From JAHFUA01 sp963808725 (GTDB taxonomy: Bacteria; Acidobacteriota; Terriglobia; Terriglobales; Acidobacteriaceae), in the NCBI GenBank assembly GCA_963808725.1, contig CAWEGO010000001.1, positions 186,001 through 250,000 of the forward strand: DNA of 64,000 nt. Direction: 5' to 3'. The number at the start of each line of letters is the position of its first letter. Position 1 is the stretch's first letter. The position numbers and the translations under genes were made by a program. The notes beneath the pieces were generated by a model that was given only the letters and a program-made list of their open reading frames with translations, had not been told where the DNA came from and did not search any database. Shown here piece after piece: positions 62,846 through 64,000 of this stretch.

Positions 62846-64000
<1,155 letters not shown>

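Overview
The window is GC-rich, gene-dense chromosomal DNA from a Gram-negative bacterium. The best guess is the Acidobacteriota (Terriglobia/Koribacter-like). Supporting signs are a TonB-domain protein fused to a carboxypeptidase-regulatory-like domain, a Ser/Thr kinase with TolB-like and TPR regions, a VWA protein of the acidobacterial type, MacB-type permeases without an adjacent ATPase, outer-membrane genes (lpxB, TolC, a beta-barrel), and many families of intergenic palindromes. This placement is inference; no rRNA or other marker gene lies in the window.

Layout. 1-6.2 kb: left-edge TonB-domain protein (partial), DUF58 protein, CBS-pair and ACT regulatory proteins, a small-protein/STAS-like pair behind a good promoter, and a YyaL-type thioredoxin-domain protein. 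6.3-16.9 kb: metabolic and housekeeping genes (M20 deacylase, alpha/beta hydrolase, MOFRL glycerate kinase, metallo-hydrolase, beta-hydroxyacid dehydrogenase, MscS channel, acyl-CoA dehydrogenase, Mpo1-like, SRPBCC). 16.9-27 kb: threonine aldolase, HemW, ketoacyl synthase, a frameshifted Ser/Thr kinase, ABC exporter, LpxB. 27-38.4 kb: catalytically degenerate M1-like protein with TPRs, MidA-like methyltransferase, two MacB-like permeases, beta-barrel, Nmad3-like gene, 3-hydroxybutyryl-CoA dehydrogenase, and an unknown 562-residue protein. 38.5-44.8 kb: hemerythrin, PAS/GAF hybrid histidine kinase, three less GC-rich membrane-protein genes, and a RAYT transposase between 38-bp inverted REPs. 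44.9-64 kb: VWA protein, ZIP transporter, MazEF, DegQ-type protease, DMT transporter, amidohydrolase/peptidase pair, RsbW-like kinase, LeuA-like enzyme, cupin, aldehyde dehydrogenase, TruA, TolC, WaaE-like glycosyltransferase and the start of methylmalonyl-CoA mutase (right-edge partial).

The most distinctive content is the repeat landscape. A REP family has a constant 5' GGGTGC, a constant CGGTTTT loop and stems that vary by compensatory change. It occurs at both ends of the RAYT gene, as an inverted pair near 18.1 kb, singly near 8.05 kb, and inside the coding sequence of the YyaL-type gene. A second superfamily of long imperfect palindromes (TGTCAT...ATGACA ends) sits in at least six intergenic gaps. 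Shorter-period repeats (GTACCGAG, ATGACCCG, CAGCACT, ATCCGCG) fill others and in places supply the termini of proteins.

Functionally, acyl-CoA dehydrogenase, 3-hydroxybutyryl-CoA dehydrogenase and methylmalonyl-CoA mutase suggest fatty-acid or propionate oxidation. LpxB, the WaaE-like glycosyltransferase, TolC and the barrel protein serve the outer membrane. DegQ, HtrA-type quality control, MscS and the RsbW-like and kinase genes serve stress and signalling. No rRNA, tRNA or CRISPR array was seen.
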